Below, piece by piece: positions 27,815 through 37,272 of a stretch of 64,000 nt of DNA. This DNA comes from Gammaproteobacteria bacterium. Its GTDB lineage: Bacteria > Pseudomonadota > Gammaproteobacteria > Enterobacterales > Alteromonadaceae. Within the stretch, counting starts at the first letter, position 1; each line of letters starts with the position of its first letter. The stretch covers positions 144,373 to 208,372 of the forward strand of contig JAAFAI010000006.1 in assembly GCA_018222405.1 (NCBI GenBank). The letters are read 5' to 3'. Position numbers and translations under genes: made by a program. The notes below the pieces were generated by a model that searched no databases, was not told the origin of the DNA, and saw nothing but the letters and a program-made list of their open reading frames with translations.

Positions 27815-28392
27815 TGCTGTGTCTCCTCTTCCTGACTCATCAGGTTTGATTCGATATTGAGTAATGCCTCAAGCTGGGCTTTTAACTCATTAATTTGGTT
27901 TTCCTGGGCCTCAATGGTTTTATCCTGGCCGTTATTCATTTTACTGAGTAGTGTCACTGCCGACTCAAACTCCAGCATGTGTTCACTCGGCTTATGAATA
28001 ATCGCTTTCATGCGCTGCTGATTCGCTGGCGATAACGCTGGCAATAGCTGTTCAAACCAGTGCTGAGCGCGCAATCTGGCTTTATAAGGTGTATTTACCG
28101 GCTGCGACAAAATCACTTTTTGCAACAACATATCCGGGGCATCCCCGAGCTGCTCAATCAGTGATTCCCGCTTTGGCCAGGTCATCTGGTCGACCTGCGC
28201 CCAGTAATCGAGCCAGAAGCCTAAATCACAGCGGGCCGGATCTAGCTGCGCGTCAGACTGAAACACACAATCGTTGGTAGTCGACTCCACAGCCGGCTGA
28301 TAGTTATCAGACTGAGTCTGAGGTTCCTTTTCCGGAGTCAAAGTACAACCGGTTAAAATAAGAGCTGCGCTCAGTGCAGCAAAGTGCTTCAT
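27811..28392 (-). CDS. qseG: QseG/YfhG-like outer membrane lipoprotein
   Basis: A 193-residue lipoprotein with lipobox LTGC and a C-terminal coiled coil (about residues 150-185) rich in Glu/Gln. It lies between the sensor kinase and the regulator as in the E. coli glrK-qseG-glrR operon, where QseG interacts with the kinase. I use the ATG at 28392, 2 nt after the glrK stop, rather than an overlapping upstream start. Overall sequence similarity to E. coli QseG appears modest; the call rests mainly on position and lipoprotein character. Confidence 0.8.
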   Translation of the reverse strand: MKHFAALSAALILTGCTLTPEKEPQTQSDNYQPAVESTTNDCVFQSDAQLDPARCDLGFWLDYWAQVDQMTWPKRESLIEQLGDAPDMLLQKVILSQPVNTPYKARLRAQHWFEQLLPALSPANQQRMKAIIHKPSEHMLEFESAVTLLSKMNNGQDKTIEAQENQINELKAQLEALLNIESNLMSQEEETQQ

Positions 28393-28394
28393 TG

Positions 28395-29852
28395 TTATTG
28401 GTCTTCCTGCTGAGGGATTACAACCCGAAAACAAACCTCGGCGTAATCTACGTCAATCACATTAACTTCTCCGTGCATGATCCTGGCGCAATCCGCCACA
28501 ATGGATAATCCAAGTCCGGTGCCGATCACATTATCGTTCCGGGCACCATCGCCCCGCACAAAGGGTTCAAATAAATTACTAATTTTTTCCGGCGGTATTT
28601 TGTTACCGTGGTTCGCTACATCGATAAACGCGGTGTCTTTTTCAACAGCCACCCGGATATAAATGTTTTTGTCTAACGCGCCATGTGCCACTGCATTAGA
28701 CAATAAATTATCGAAGATCCGGCGCAACAGTTCAGCATCAGCGCTGATGGTGGTAGTTTCAATATTCACCACTAATTTATGATTCTGCAAAGCCAGCTGA
28801 TAATCTTCGATACACTGACTAACCATTTGTTCCACATCCACACGGGTAAAACTGGCCTGGGCCTGCTGCAACAGCAGGTTGTAATCCAGCAGTTTCTCGA
28901 TCAACGTATTTAACCGCGACGTACTGCTGGCCAGCAAACTCATTACCTCCTGCTGGGGGTCGGATAATGCCCCAACCGTGCCATCGGTAAGTAATGCACA
29001 CCCTTCCTTTATACTCGCTAAAGGGGTTTTTAATTCATGGGCGGCGTGTCTTAGTAGTGCAGTGCGAATGTGCTCAAGCTGCGCCAGTCGTTCCCCCAGC
29101 CAATGGAGATCTTTTTCTACACCCACCAGCTCTTTTGGTGCCCGGGTCGACAGCGGAGGTAATCTGCCCTGTTGTCTGGCAAGCATGCGGATAATTAATT
29201 TTAACTTACGCACCGGGTTGATAACCAACTGGCTGCCTAACAAAATCAGCGCCAGCGATACCGACACTAACAATGCGCTCAACCAAGACTGTTTGGCCTG
29301 CATGTCCGCCACGTCCTGCCGCTGTAACGTTAAGCGCGCTTCAATGGCATCATCAACACTTTCATGAACATCCACCAACGCTGTACGTAAACGCCCCAGC
29401 CCGGGCGTTAAATCAGCTTCGCTGGTAAAAGCCGTAAAAGATTTAAGTTCGGCCAACACTGAGTTAACCGATTCACAGCCATCGACGCTCACTTTAGCAT
29501 CACAAAGCGCCGCGTAGCGTTCATTAAAACGCATCAGGGCATTTTGTACCAATCGTTCCGCAACGTCGTTTTTAAGTATCTGGTACTGACGCAAGGCTCG
29601 CTCAAGCACAACACTGGCACTTTCAAGTTGTTGCACTTTAGAGACGATCCCCGCGATTTGCTGAGTTTCATCAATTGTCATCCGACTGACTCTGGTTAAG
29701 TCAGTGTGACTCTGCCACAACAATGCGGCCAACGGGATGAGAGCAACTAAAAAGCTGCCAATAATGAGTTGACGTAACGACCCTAAACGCAAGAGCGAAC
29801 CACTATCAATTAATCGTGACGCAAGCATCGCATAGCGTTGAGAGTTCGACAA
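28395..29852 (-). CDS. glrK: Sensor histidine kinase GlrK
   Basis: A 485-residue membrane kinase with two transmembrane helices (about residues 28-47 and 185-210) bounding an about 135-residue helical periplasmic sensor. A HAMP region follows, then the H-box HAAHELKTPLASIKEG with the phospho-His, and the ATPase motifs NLLSNAVAHG and GTGLGLSIV. It closely follows E. coli GlrK (QseE/YfhK) in layout and in HELKTPLAS(I/M). It phosphorylates GlrR, encoded two genes downstream. Confidence 0.92.
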   Translation of the reverse strand: MSNSQRYAMLASRLIDSGSLLRLGSLRQLIIGSFLVALIPLAALLWQSHTDLTRVSRMTIDETQQIAGIVSKVQQLESASVVLERALRQYQILKNDVAERLVQNALMRFNERYAALCDAKVSVDGCESVNSVLAELKSFTAFTSEADLTPGLGRLRTALVDVHESVDDAIEARLTLQRQDVADMQAKQSWLSALLVSVSLALILLGSQLVINPVRKLKLIIRMLARQQGRLPPLSTRAPKELVGVEKDLHWLGERLAQLEHIRTALLRHAAHELKTPLASIKEGCALLTDGTVGALSDPQQEVMSLLASSTSRLNTLIEKLLDYNLLLQQAQASFTRVDVEQMVSQCIEDYQLALQNHKLVVNIETTTISADAELLRRIFDNLLSNAVAHGALDKNIYIRVAVEKDTAFIDVANHGNKIPPEKISNLFEPFVRGDGARNDNVIGTGLGLSIVADCARIMHGEVNVIDVDYAEVCFRVVIPQQEDQ

Positions 29853-29907
29853 CGTGTTAACGCCTATTTGGCAAATTCACCGGACTAAATGGCTGCAAAA
29901 CGCTGAT

Positions 29908-30156
29908 TCAGACCGACAGCGACAGTACTTCACGTCCATAATCTGAACTGATTAATTCAGCTTCACTGATTTTTCCATCTTCGTTAATATCAATGTCACC
30001 AAACTCGCGCAACAAATCGGTATTTTTTACGGCTTCACGTAGGGTAATAAATCCATCATCGTCAGAGTCCATTTTTTCCATAAACTCCTGACTGGTTGGA
30101 ATCGCTGCTGCTGAAAAGGTCGTTACCGCTGCTAAGGCCAGAATAATAGTACGCAT
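29908..30156 (-). CDS. Exported EF-hand protein
   Basis: An 82-residue protein with a signal peptide (MRTIILALAAVTTFSAAA) and two canonical EF-hand calcium loops, DSDDDGFITLRE and DINEDGKISEAE. It is probably periplasmic and binds calcium. It is monocistronic, 55 bp upstream of glrK on the same strand. Confidence 0.85.
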   Translation of the reverse strand: MRTIILALAAVTTFSAAAIPTSQEFMEKMDSDDDGFITLREAVKNTDLLREFGDIDINEDGKISEAELISSDYGREVLSLSV

Positions 30157-30478
30157 GGCTGTCTCCGCTTATTGTCTTTATTCGGTTATGTCACCTGACT
30201 AGAGCAGAACTCGTACCAAAACGTTATTTTAATTTAATTTCAACAAGTTAAGTTTAACAAATGGATATTATGCTGTTCTAAATAGACTTATTTGTTGCTA
30301 TTAAGCAACAGTTCTTTGTTAGAAAAGCTCGCTGATTTCGGTGTTTTTTGTAATGACTGTAAAGTCACTAAGTTCGTTTCAACGCAAATTGTCCTGTCAA
30401 TGCAGCAAATAAACCTGCTCTTAAACTTGTGAAAAACCAAGGCTTGGATTACTTTTAATGCATTAGTCTGTTTGGTAA
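30157..30478. other. Intergenic region, no gene seen
   Basis: A 322-bp A+T-rich region between divergent genes. A short hairpin (GTTGC/GCAAC, near 30295-30310) is present. No tRNA, repeat or open frame with a ribosome-binding site is apparent. It presumably holds the promoters of the EF-hand and porin genes. Confidence 0.5.
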
Positions 30479-31696
30479 ATGATAATGTTGTTTAAAAAGC
30501 ATTTATCTCCTGTTTTCTGCCTGCTCAGTACCCTTTTTATGCTTGTCCCCGCTGCAAGCCAGGCAGACGTGGAGCTAGCCTCCGGGTTTAAGGTGTCCGG
30601 CTTCGGCCGTATTATCGGCGGCTACCTTGATACCGGCGATGCCGCTTATCTTGATTATACCGATGAGATCAAATTTGACAGTCAGTCACTGGCGGCCTTG
30701 CAGATAGACTGGCAGGCGACAGACAAACTCAGCTTTACCTCGCAGTTACTGGCTCATATTAACTCTGCCCGGGAGTCTGGTGTTGAGTGGTTATATCTGA
30801 CCTATCAACTTAACGACAACTGGCAGATCCGTGCCGGAAAACAACGCACTCCCTTTTTTCACTATTCCGACGTGCGCAATGTGGGTTTTGCTTATCATTG
30901 GATAAACCCACCTCAGCAACTTTATAACGGTGTATTGTTCCCTACCTATGAAGGGGTGAATGTTAATTATCGCTTTGGTAACGAAGAAATTCAGGCATCC
31001 ATTGAAGCGTACTGGGGCAGTTATAACGATGAATACGAAATTGCCGATGTAAAGATAAAACCTGATGTCACTGATCTGCATGGTTTTATCGGGCGAATAA
31101 ATCGTCAGAACCTCCAGTTTACGCTGGCTTTTCACCGAGGTGATATTGATGTCACCCTGCAAGAGCTTACCGACTTTATATCGATACTTCGTGCAGTCGG
31201 CTACAGCGTGTCAGCTGATTCGCTATCGCCTGTAGGGAAGGTAGAAGTCCTAACCACCGGGCTGTCTTATCACAGTTTTGACTATTTTATGGAAGCCGAG
31301 GTGATGAAACTAGTGGGTGAACCATCGGCATTTCCGGACATGCTTAGCGCCTACCTGACAGCCGGCATTTACAGCCCCCCCATGACTTACCATTTAACTC
31401 TGGCGACATCGTCGGTTTCATATCCGGAGCCTACTAACGAGATCCCCCTGGGTCTCTCACCTGAGTTAGACGTATTATCGACAACATATGAATCGATATT
31501 TGACCAGTTTAATCGTGATTCCCTGAACAGTCTTGCCATTGGCATGCGCTACGACTTTAATGCCCACTTTGCCATCAAAGGCGACATTTCTTTCTTGCGT
31601 GGTCAAGGTCAGCAACGGGCCTTTTTTAAAGTGAAAAATGCCGACTTCGACAATTCTGCCACGCTTTATCAGGTGGCTTTGGAGTGGGTATTCTGA
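30479..31696 (+). CDS. Porin-like outer membrane beta-barrel protein
   Basis: A 405-residue exported protein. After a signal peptide (FCLLSTLFMLVPAASQA) it shows alternating hydrophobic/polar beta strands (for example FKVSGFGRIIGGYLDTGD, and WLYLTYQLNDNWQIRAGKQR, a typical porin turn-strand motif) and ends in an aromatic strand (LYQVALEWVF). Such a C-terminal Phe is usual for barrels inserted by BamA. The substrate is unknown. Its stop overlaps the next ATG as TGATG, so it is coupled with a small phosphate-binding-like protein. Confidence 0.82.
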   Translation: MIMLFKKHLSPVFCLLSTLFMLVPAASQADVELASGFKVSGFGRIIGGYLDTGDAAYLDYTDEIKFDSQSLAALQIDWQATDKLSFTSQLLAHINSARESGVEWLYLTYQLNDNWQIRAGKQRTPFFHYSDVRNVGFAYHWINPPQQLYNGVLFPTYEGVNVNYRFGNEEIQASIEAYWGSYNDEYEIADVKIKPDVTDLHGFIGRINRQNLQFTLAFHRGDIDVTLQELTDFISILRAVGYSVSADSLSPVGKVEVLTTGLSYHSFDYFMEAEVMKLVGEPSAFPDMLSAYLTAGIYSPPMTYHLTLATSSVSYPEPTNEIPLGLSPELDVLSTTYESIFDQFNRDSLNSLAIGMRYDFNAHFAIKGDISFLRGQGQQRAFFKVKNADFDNSATLYQVALEWVF

Positions 31697-32121
31697 TGAA
31701 ACGTCTGCTTCTTTTAACTTGTCTGTTAGTCAATTGCTTAGCGGCTCATGCGAAAAGCAATGATCATGTTATGGTTGTTACCCGTCAGGACTCATCTATT
31801 AATACCATCAGTAAATCCCAGTTGCGAAACCTGTTTATGGGTAATCTGGCATTGCCAGACGTAACGCCTATAGCACTATCGCCCGGAGAAATGGCCCGCT
31901 CGATTTTTAACATCAGGGTTATCGGACTCACCGAGTCACGGATCCAGGCTTACTGGGCACAAATGCGCTTCAGCGGTCGGCAACAACGGCCAGAGACCGC
32001 AGACAGCATAAATGAATTAATACTCATGATAGCGTCCTCAGTAAACACCATTGGATATTTGCCAGAGGGCACGCCGTTACCGGAAGATATTAAGATAATT
32101 TATCGCAGCTCTGCGCAATAA
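31696..32121 (+). CDS. Small PstS-like periplasmic protein
   Basis: A 141-residue exported protein with a signal peptide (MKRLLLLTCLLVNCLAAHA) and one alpha/beta domain resembling half of a phosphate ABC transporter binding protein: NTISKSQLRNLFMGN and SSVNTIGYLPEG. It is too short to be a full two-lobe PstS. Translation is coupled to the porin gene (TGATG). It ends exactly where the convergent GGDEF-EAL gene ends, with no spacer. The trio may form one sensory unit, which is inference. Confidence 0.75.
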   Translation: MKRLLLLTCLLVNCLAAHAKSNDHVMVVTRQDSSINTISKSQLRNLFMGNLALPDVTPIALSPGEMARSIFNIRVIGLTESRIQAYWAQMRFSGRQQRPETADSINELILMIASSVNTIGYLPEGTPLPEDIKIIYRSSAQ

Positions 32122-34191
32122 TTAACCTGCCTGACGCTGATAGTCCGGTTGGTTTTTGATATCAGCTAATGGCCGGGGTTTACTGAACAGATATCCTTGT
32201 ACCGTGTCGCAGCCTAATGCTTTAAGGTATTCCCACTGCGAAATGGTTTCTACACCTTCGGCGCAGATCTTCAATGACAGCCGTCGCGCCAGATCGATAA
32301 TCGAGATAGTCACTAAACGACTGCGTTCAGAGGTATCCAGTTCCATCACAAACTGACGGTCAATTTTGAGGGTATCTATCGTTATCCGGGTCAGATAACT
32401 TAAAGAAGAGTAGCCGGTTCCAAAATCATCCAGCGCAATAGTACAGCCGAGGTTGTGCAAGCGCTTAAATAATGATTCGCTGGTTTCAAAGTTGTCCAGA
32501 TAGGCAGACTCAGTCACCTCAAACTCGACGTTCTCAGGGTTAACCGAATGAGCCTGAAAAGCATTATATATCCAGTCAAATAACTCGCTGTGGCGCAAAT
32601 CGTGCACCGATAAATTTATCGCCAGGCGAATTTTGGGTGAATAAACAATCATCAGTTCGGCCAGCTCTTTACTGGCCTGGTTGAGTACCCACTGGGTTAT
32701 AGACGTAATTTTTCCCGCCTGTTCAGCGACCAGGATAAACTCAGAAGGCATGACCGGCCCTAACTCAGGATGTTGCCAGCGGATAAGCGCTTCCAGCGAG
32801 TCTATTTCGCCATTCATGTTAATCTTAGGCTGATAATACAAACTGAACTGGTTTTCTTCTATTGCTGCCTCAATGCTATTTGCAATCAGAATCTTACGTT
32901 TGTGTGACTCCGACATTTCAGGGTCGAAAATAGTATAAACACCCCGCCCTCTGGCCTTTGAACGATACATGGCAAGGTCGGCATTACTCACCAGCTGACT
33001 GAGGTCGTAACCGGCTTCGCGGGCTTTCGCCACGCCGATACTTACGCCAACCCGAAGCGACAGGCCTTTAAGTTTAAAGGGTTCCACAAATGCCGACAGT
33101 ACCCGTTCAGATACGGTGGCCATATTCAGTTCGGTGACTTCGCGGTCCGGAATGATCAAAAACTCATCGCCGCCCAATCGGGCAAGAATATCGCCGTCGC
33201 GAAGTATAGCTTTCACCCGTTCAGCCACTTCGATAAGGATCATATCACCGGTTTCATGACCTAATGAGTCGTTGATACCCTTGAAGCCGTCAAGGTCGAA
33301 AAACATCAGGATCAGGTCACTGTCTGCACGCTTTGCGCGAGCCAGTTCAATTCTAATCGTGTCCATGACAAACTGTCGGTTTGGCAGTCCGGTAAGGCTG
33401 TCAAAATTGGCCAGCCGGGTCATGGTGACCTGCTGCTCCATTAACGTTTGAGTTTGCTGTTGGTTAATGGATAACTCATCTTCAATGGTCGCCATCAGAC
33501 GGTTGATGTGTTCACCAAGACGCTTGATTTCTGAGGTGCCCTGCACATCATGTCGAGAGGTATAATCCTTGGAGTCGATGACCATTTGGGTAAAACGGGA
33601 CAACAGCTCCAGCGGCTTAAATGAGCGCCGGAGCATTATTAAAGAGAGAAAAATGGTAGTAGTAAGAAGCAGTACCACCCAGGGTGTTGTTCTGAAAATT
33701 AACGAACGGCGGCTGTCTGCCAGGCTGGTGTTCAAATCGTTTACGATCAACAAATAGCCAACCGGGAATGCCTGTTCACCGATGCGTTCAAGGCTAATCA
33801 GCTTGCCCTGTTCAATGTTAATTCCCAGCTCATAAACCGACGGATCGATAGGCGGACCCTGTAAGCCCTGCTCAGTGCGGCGTGCGCCGCGCCCTACGTA
33901 ATGCTCTACCTGGTTATACTCATTATCGTAAATGGTGGCGTTTATCACATTGTTATATGGCTCAAGCCTTAGCAATACGATACTCAGCGCAAAACTATCC
34001 CGCTCGGTCTGCTCCATGTAGGGCACCAGATCGTTTGCCATATTACGGGTTAGCGCGAACAGGTTGTTCTTCTGCGATTCGAGAAACAGTTCTTCATGTT
34101 CAGCAACAGCGAGCCAAAGCACCCATGTTGAAGATGTCATCACAACGATGCTCAATATCACGGCCATCGCCGTTCGGATACTGCTGAACAT
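32122..34191 (-). CDS. Membrane sensor diguanylate cyclase/phosphodiesterase (GGDEF-EAL)
   Basis: A 689-residue protein. Two N-terminal membrane helices (about residues 8-28 and 168-188) enclose an about 135-residue periplasmic sensor resembling CHASE8. A HAMP domain follows, then a GGDEF domain with an intact active site (ARLGGDEFLIIP) and an EAL domain with SLEALIRWQHPELG, FEVTESAYLDN and ALDDFGTGYSS. Both catalytic halves look intact, so it could make and degrade cyclic di-GMP. It is convergent with the porin/PstS-like pair. The TerB-like and HsbRA genes follow upstream on the same strand. Confidence 0.9.
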   Translation of the reverse strand: MFSSIRTAMAVILSIVVMTSSTWVLWLAVAEHEELFLESQKNNLFALTRNMANDLVPYMEQTERDSFALSIVLLRLEPYNNVINATIYDNEYNQVEHYVGRGARRTEQGLQGPPIDPSVYELGINIEQGKLISLERIGEQAFPVGYLLIVNDLNTSLADSRRSLIFRTTPWVVLLLTTTIFLSLIMLRRSFKPLELLSRFTQMVIDSKDYTSRHDVQGTSEIKRLGEHINRLMATIEDELSINQQQTQTLMEQQVTMTRLANFDSLTGLPNRQFVMDTIRIELARAKRADSDLILMFFDLDGFKGINDSLGHETGDMILIEVAERVKAILRDGDILARLGGDEFLIIPDREVTELNMATVSERVLSAFVEPFKLKGLSLRVGVSIGVAKAREAGYDLSQLVSNADLAMYRSKARGRGVYTIFDPEMSESHKRKILIANSIEAAIEENQFSLYYQPKINMNGEIDSLEALIRWQHPELGPVMPSEFILVAEQAGKITSITQWVLNQASKELAELMIVYSPKIRLAINLSVHDLRHSELFDWIYNAFQAHSVNPENVEFEVTESAYLDNFETSESLFKRLHNLGCTIALDDFGTGYSSLSYLTRITIDTLKIDRQFVMELDTSERSRLVTISIIDLARRLSLKICAEGVETISQWEYLKALGCDTVQGYLFSKPRPLADIKNQPDYQRQAG

Positions 34192-34215
34192 TATATAATT
34201 TATCTCATCATTATT

Positions 34216-34656
34216 TTATTGCGTGGATTGCGCTTCCAGCTTTGCCTTAATGAAACGGCTATGAGGAATATAGAGCAGGTCGGCAATCTTACGTATTATA
34301 TGTTCTTCATCCGGGCTTAGCGTTGCATCTGCGTAGGCAACCTGCCATAACCCTCTCATCACCCGCTCCTTGTGTTCAGTACTCATTCCCTCATTTAATG
34401 CTTTAGTGAACTGTACTAAATCTACGGCCTCTTCAGAACGTTTTTCACCCACACTGACAATATTTGTTATCTCTTCTTCAGTCAGATCAAAGTTTTCGCG
34501 AATTAGTTGTTTAAGTGTAGCTAATTCATGCTCATCGGACAGGCCATCTGCTCTGACCACCTCACTTAGTAATGCCGCTGTAGCGATCTCCACCTGATGG
34601 GGGCTCTGGCTGACTTCTGGTGAATCTTTAAACAAATTCAGGATGGATTTCAACAT
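34216..34656 (-). CDS. TerB-like (tellurite-resistance fold) cytosolic protein
   Basis: A 146-residue all-helical protein of the TerB/DUF533-like family: EIATAALLSEVVRADGLSDE and LWQVAYADATLSPDEEHIIR are the two paired acidic (AD-D) motifs. No other ter genes are present, so a tellurite role is unlikely. It lies between the HsbR-like gene and the GGDEF-EAL gene on the same strand and may share their transcript. Confidence 0.82.
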   Translation of the reverse strand: MLKSILNLFKDSPEVSQSPHQVEIATAALLSEVVRADGLSDEHELATLKQLIRENFDLTEEEITNIVSVGEKRSEEAVDLVQFTKALNEGMSTEHKERVMRGLWQVAYADATLSPDEEHIIRKIADLLYIPHSRFIKAKLEAQSTQ

Positions 34657-34753
34657 GCTTTACTCCACTTTGCTATTGTCCATTAGTTCATTAATTTGAC
34701 CGCGAACTGAGCCAGGAAATCTTTTGTTAATCCTGCGTTTTGTAGCACTGAAC

Positions 34754-36430
34754 CTAACTGGTGATATCGGCATCGTCAATAATGGGAGCGATGGGTAGTA
34801 TCACTTTGATTTGCTTGCCAGAATCGAAAATTTGCAAGGACTGACATAATTCGCGTATCAGAACGAAGCCGCGGCCAAAGGTTTCATTTTCGCAATTTTT
34901 AAGCGATGCAGCGTCAAAACCAGGGCCACTGTCCTGCATACTAATTTCCAATACGTTATCTGGCATCAGCCGCTGCACAGTGATCCAAATATCGCCCTGC
35001 TCCAGTTGCTCAATCCTTTCCCTGCGCTGTTCATAATACTCAATGAACCCTTCCGGTTCGGCTTTCAGTTCTGATGATAAGCCCAGAATGCCATGCTCGA
35101 TGGCATTGTTGGTAAGCTCGGTGATAACAGTAAACAGCTCAGAACGTATGGCGGCCAGACCAGGAATACTGTTTACGATAGCAACGACCTGGTCGATCAC
35201 CTCCGCGTCTTTAATGTGTTGCGCGGTTAAATGAAATGACAGATTAAACGGGATGGGCTCAGCTAGCAGCTCAGGGAGTTTAAACTGGAATGGCCGGCTC
35301 CTGAACAAGACAATGGTAATATCATCTTCTGCCGCCTCACCGGCGCGATAGAGCTCTGCCTTATCGACCAATAATTGGGCATTTACCTGGCTGTTGCGGG
35401 TAAACCACTGTTCCACCCCTTCTTCGCCAAGCATCCCTAACTCTTTATGATGGCTCTCCATAAGACCATCTGTGTAGAGCAATAATGTATCGCCCCACTC
35501 AGTTTCAAAATACTGTGTCTGGTTGTCAAACTCGTGCTCTTCGAGAATGCCCAATGGCATATGCTGAGGGTCGATTAACAGTCGAATCTCCTGCTCAGGA
35601 GTTTTCACCGCCAGCCTGGGTAAGCCACCACTCCACAAGGTGAAGTTTTTGCCGTTAGCATGAATCTCGAGGATGCTGGCTACGCAAAACATATCAGCGG
35701 GTAATAAGTTAACCAGCAACCGATTAAGCCTGGAGGCCATCTCGCCCACAGCCAGGCCTTTTAATGTCATGGCCGTAAACAGCTGGGCAACCGGTATAGC
35801 GCCAATTGCCGAAGCCAGACCATGACCGGTAAAATCACCAATAAACAAATAAACCCCGCCCGACGGGCTTTGCTCACACAAAAAAAGATCGCCGTTGAAT
35901 TGTGCTTCGGGCTGGGTATAAAAATCGAAATAATCTGTGATTATAGGATTGCGACCAATAGCATTATCAAAGATATGCTCAACAATATGGTGATTTCTTT
36001 CCACTTCCAGTTGGAAATACGTTAGTGACTGATTTTTATCCTGAATTTCAAGGCTCAGATGCCGGGTTCGCTCATGAGCTTTTACCTTGGCATGCAGGAT
36101 GATTTTCTCAAAGGGTTTGGAAATAAAATCATCACCGCCGCTTTCCAGGCATTTTACCAGGCTTTGTTCATCATCCAGACTGGTAATAAACAATATGGGT
36201 AAATAACAATCCGGTGATGAAGCTTTGATTTGCGGGGCGGCTTCAATGCCCGACATCCCCGGCATGATCACATCGAGCAAGACAATATCCGGCTTATGCT
36301 GCCGGGCAACTTCAACCGCTTCCCGGCCATTGCCGGCTTCGATAAAATCACTGTAGCCCGCTTCACTAAGTATTTCCCGCAGCATTATGCGGTTGATCTC
36401 TTCATCATCAACTATCAGGATTTTTACCAT
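34754..36430 (-). CDS. hsbR: HsbR-like response regulator: receiver, PP2C phosphatase, anti-sigma kinase
   Basis: A 558-residue three-domain switch protein. Residues 1-120 are a receiver with DIVLLDVIMPGMSG. Residues about 150-370 are a SpoIIE/PP2C phosphatase (GGVYLFIGDFTGHGLASAIG, and LLLYTDGLMESH). Residues about 400-545 are a GHKL anti-sigma kinase (ELTNNAIEHGILG, and MQDSGPGFD). This order is that of Pseudomonas HsbR. The gene lies just downstream of the STAS-domain gene, its expected substrate. Its likely job is to set the phosphorylation state of HsbA in response to a phosphorelay. Confidence 0.85.
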   Translation of the reverse strand: MVKILIVDDEEINRIMLREILSEAGYSDFIEAGNGREAVEVARQHKPDIVLLDVIMPGMSGIEAAPQIKASSPDCYLPILFITSLDDEQSLVKCLESGGDDFISKPFEKIILHAKVKAHERTRHLSLEIQDKNQSLTYFQLEVERNHHIVEHIFDNAIGRNPIITDYFDFYTQPEAQFNGDLFLCEQSPSGGVYLFIGDFTGHGLASAIGAIPVAQLFTAMTLKGLAVGEMASRLNRLLVNLLPADMFCVASILEIHANGKNFTLWSGGLPRLAVKTPEQEIRLLIDPQHMPLGILEEHEFDNQTQYFETEWGDTLLLYTDGLMESHHKELGMLGEEGVEQWFTRNSQVNAQLLVDKAELYRAGEAAEDDITIVLFRSRPFQFKLPELLAEPIPFNLSFHLTAQHIKDAEVIDQVVAIVNSIPGLAAIRSELFTVITELTNNAIEHGILGLSSELKAEPEGFIEYYEQRRERIEQLEQGDIWITVQRLMPDNVLEISMQDSGPGFDAASLKNCENETFGRGFVLIRELCQSLQIFDSGKQIKVILPIAPIIDDADITS

Positions 36431-36450
36431 GCAGAGGACACTACCCGCTT

Positions 36451-36765
36451 TTACTGAATTTCAAACTTTTTATTAAATCGCGAAATTTGCAGGATCCGCG
36501 CAATTTGCGGCCGGGTATTGAGAATGCGGTAGGTTAACTGGCGTTCTGCCAGTACTTTTTGCATATTCAGTAACATGCCCAGAGCCGAACTATCCATATA
36601 CTGTGTGGCTGATAAATCAATGTCGATTTGGTTTACCCGGGGGTCGAGATCTTCGTAAGTATTACGAAACTCGGTGACCAGCGAGAAGTCGAACCGCTCA
36701 CCAATTGTAATGTTGAAGGTCGAATCATTGACTACTTCAGCTTTTATACTCATTTGTGCTCCCAC
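36451..36765 (-). CDS. hsbA: STAS-domain anti-anti-sigma factor, HsbA-like
   Basis: A 104-residue STAS protein. The phosphorylatable Ser is in MDSSALGMLLNM (about residue 57-58), with the typical VNQIDIDLSATQY strand before it. It is 20 nt upstream of the hsbR-like gene. In Pseudomonas HsbA switches between FlgM and the cyclase HsbD. Here a GGDEF-EAL gene lies two genes downstream. Assignment to the family is firm; the partner set is inferred. Confidence 0.85.
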   Translation of the reverse strand: MGAQMSIKAEVVNDSTFNITIGERFDFSLVTEFRNTYEDLDPRVNQIDIDLSATQYMDSSALGMLLNMQKVLAERQLTYRILNTRPQIARILQISRFNKKFEIQ

Positions 36766-36888
36766 TCACAACTTGCGTTTGCTACTATTACTACTAGCAA
36801 CGCGTTAATTTATCCACTGCAGAATAAGTTGTTACAACCACTTCGGCTTATTTGATTGTAGTCCAGTTTTAAAGAGTTACAGCAAAGT

Positions 36889-37215
36889 ATGCAAAATTCG
36901 AGACTCGTTTACAGCACTGATGGCGGTAAAGTCGATCAGTCCCGGCAAGCAGCAGACACCCGCTCTGTTAGTAAAGATGGCATCGCCCGTATTCAGCGCG
37001 AAACCAAAGGTCGCAAAGGTAAAGGTGTGTCTATTATTACCGGGCTCGACCAAAATGCTGATGAATTAAAAGCGCTATGTACTGTACTGAAGAAAAAATG
37101 TGGCTGTGGTGGCGCGGTAAAGGCCGGCACCATTGAGCTGCAAACTGACGCCCGGGATAAAATTCAGCAATTACTCGAACAGCAAGGCATCAAATCCAAA
37201 GTGGCGGGTGGCTAG
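36889..37215 (+). CDS. yciH: SUI1/eIF1-like translation factor YciH
   Basis: A 108-residue protein with the SUI1 fold: GRKGKGVSIITGLDQN, LKKKCGCGGAVKAGTIELQ and the C-terminal LLEQQGIK. E. coli YciH resembles eIF1 and affects initiation fidelity. It is divergent from hsbA with a 123-bp gap and is followed 57 nt later by the double-receiver gene on the same strand. Confidence 0.93.
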   Translation: MQNSRLVYSTDGGKVDQSRQAADTRSVSKDGIARIQRETKGRKGKGVSIITGLDQNADELKALCTVLKKKCGCGGAVKAGTIELQTDARDKIQQLLEQQGIKSKVAGG

Positions 37216-37272
37216 TACAAGCCTCAAGGTCCAACAGAATAACAACCAGAACAAACAACGAAGAGAATTTGA

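Noticed and set aside
29853..30478. GlmY-like sRNA with a sigma-54 promoter near glrK
   Set aside because: No TGGCAC-N5-TTGC element and no sRNA-like terminator unit were found in these gaps.
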